DNA of 64,000 nt from Penicillium oxalicum (lineage: Eukaryota; Ascomycota; Eurotiomycetes; Eurotiales; Aspergillaceae), in the NCBI RefSeq assembly GCF_001723175.1, contig NC_064650.1, positions 1,178,001 to 1,242,000 of the forward strand, given 5' to 3'. Under the pieces are notes generated by a model, which ran no database searches, had not been told where the DNA came from, and saw nothing but the letters and a program-made list of their open reading frames with translations. A program made the translations under genes and the position numbers. Shown in pieces: positions 63,112-64,000 of the stretch. The first letter of the stretch is position 1, and each line of letters starts with the position of its first letter.

Positions 63112-64000
63112 CTCCCTCGTGCACGTCTCGTCGGCTGGATGGTGCTGTTGCCTTGCGTTCGGCATCCCTCGATCTGGCCTCCTTGAGAGGGTGTCTCACT
63201 GGGGGATCACCCACGAGCACCACCATATCCCGAGGGGTTCAGAAGGAACAGAAGGAGAAGAGTCACCCGTTGTAGGATAAAAAGGAGAGGGAATGCTCCT
63301 GGGTCAGAGGGAACGAAAGAACAAGGCGAACTACACTCGGAGAAGGAAGAGACAGACTACTCTTGCAGCAGCAAAGTTCCCTCTACCATCGTCACTCGTT
63401 GCGCACCACTCGGATTGATTACTGGATTTGTTTATTTTTATTTTTTTCTGGTAGTCTGCCTGTCAGCCTGAGGCAAAAGTCACATCACCCTCTCCTTCAC
63501 TCTTACGCTCTCTCTCTCTCTCTTTCATCAAAGGCCACGATCATCATCATCATTATCATCCAGAATCCTATTTTTATCTCCAATTTGAATCGCAAACCTT
63601 GAGTGGAAAACGCTGCTTTGTCCGCTGCGCCAAGTGCCTACGCTTTGGTTTCTTTCAGATCGATTCAAACAAACTGTACTCCACAGTCGAGACTGACTAC
63701 CTCTGGGGTTGTCTCCCGCATCCGTTTTGCCAATCGAGTCATTAGATTGGACGACGGGCTAGACATTGATTCTTATCCAGGATTGTTACTATTATTGATA
63801 TTGATTGTCATCATTTATTTTGTTCCTGCCATCGGGTCCATCGGGTCCCCGAAAAGAGGCAAAAAGTGGAGCTCTGACATTTTCCGCTCGCTTGCCCGTT
63901 TGCGGTTTTGGGCCCATTTTTCCTTTTATCGCGCATTCTCCCTCGCCACCCCCCACTAGTCCTCCGGCCATTCTTTCCTTTCCCTCGCAACATTCTCTCC

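Larger units (their letters stand above)
59367..64000. other. Non-coding DNA at the right end (4.6 kb)
   Basis: No supported gene. It contains the kinase 3' UTR (AT-rich to about 59750), a CpG-rich hairpin and ACGCG cluster at 62183-62258, and a G16 tract at 63096-63111. From about 63470 the strand is strongly C/T-rich (ctctctctctctct near 63510) with ATC repeats, like the promoter/5' leader of a gene starting beyond the window. A long open frame at 63603-63959 has no ATG at its start. Confidence 0.55.

Noticed and set aside
63603..63959. Open frame with a hydrophobic segment at the right edge
   Set aside because: It begins at GTG, not ATG, and lies in CT/ATC-rich DNA that looks like a 5' leader.

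Overview
The window is nuclear DNA of a filamentous ascomycete, most likely a Eurotiales mould (Penicillium/Aspergillus type). Genes are split by short introns (about 50 to 110 nt) with GT..AG ends and CTAAC/CTGAC-like branch sites. The encoded proteins have the length and domain order of Eurotiales orthologues: aminopeptidase P, an expansin-like secreted protein and a DUF2841 protein among them. I joined exons by eye for every multi-exon gene, and each joined frame closes without an internal stop.

Layout. The left block (1.5-12.9 kb) holds aminopeptidase P and exocyst SEC8 on +, an expansin-like secreted protein on + with an apparent frameshift, and a CBF1-type bHLH factor on -. After 4.7 kb of non-coding DNA come three minus-strand genes (17.6-27.3 kb): N-terminal amidase NTA1, the mRNA-export scaffold SAC3, and a five-exon DUF2841 (YDR124W-like) putative regulator. 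Then follows about 20.8 kb (27.3-48.1 kb) in which no convincing gene can be built; it is rich in homopolymer and microsatellite tracts. The right block (48.1-59.4 kb) has a YCF1/MRP-type vacuolar ABC transporter on -, facing a VMS1/ANKZF1 peptidyl-tRNA hydrolase on + across a 1.5 kb shared upstream region, then an FHA-domain Chk2/Mek1-type kinase on +. The last 4.6 kb is non-coding and ends in pyrimidine-rich DNA that resembles a promoter/5' UTR for a gene beyond the edge.

The genes are mostly conserved housekeeping functions: peptide turnover, N-degron processing, ribosome quality control, exocytosis, mRNA export, detoxification and checkpoint signalling. They do not form a biosynthetic cluster. 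I found no mobile-element ORF, tRNA, rRNA or CRISPR array. No clear new biological system is visible. The most unusual features are the gene desert with its long G/C homopolymers, several strong inverted repeats in non-coding DNA, the frameshifted expansin-like gene, and the PF-rich repeat region of SAC3.
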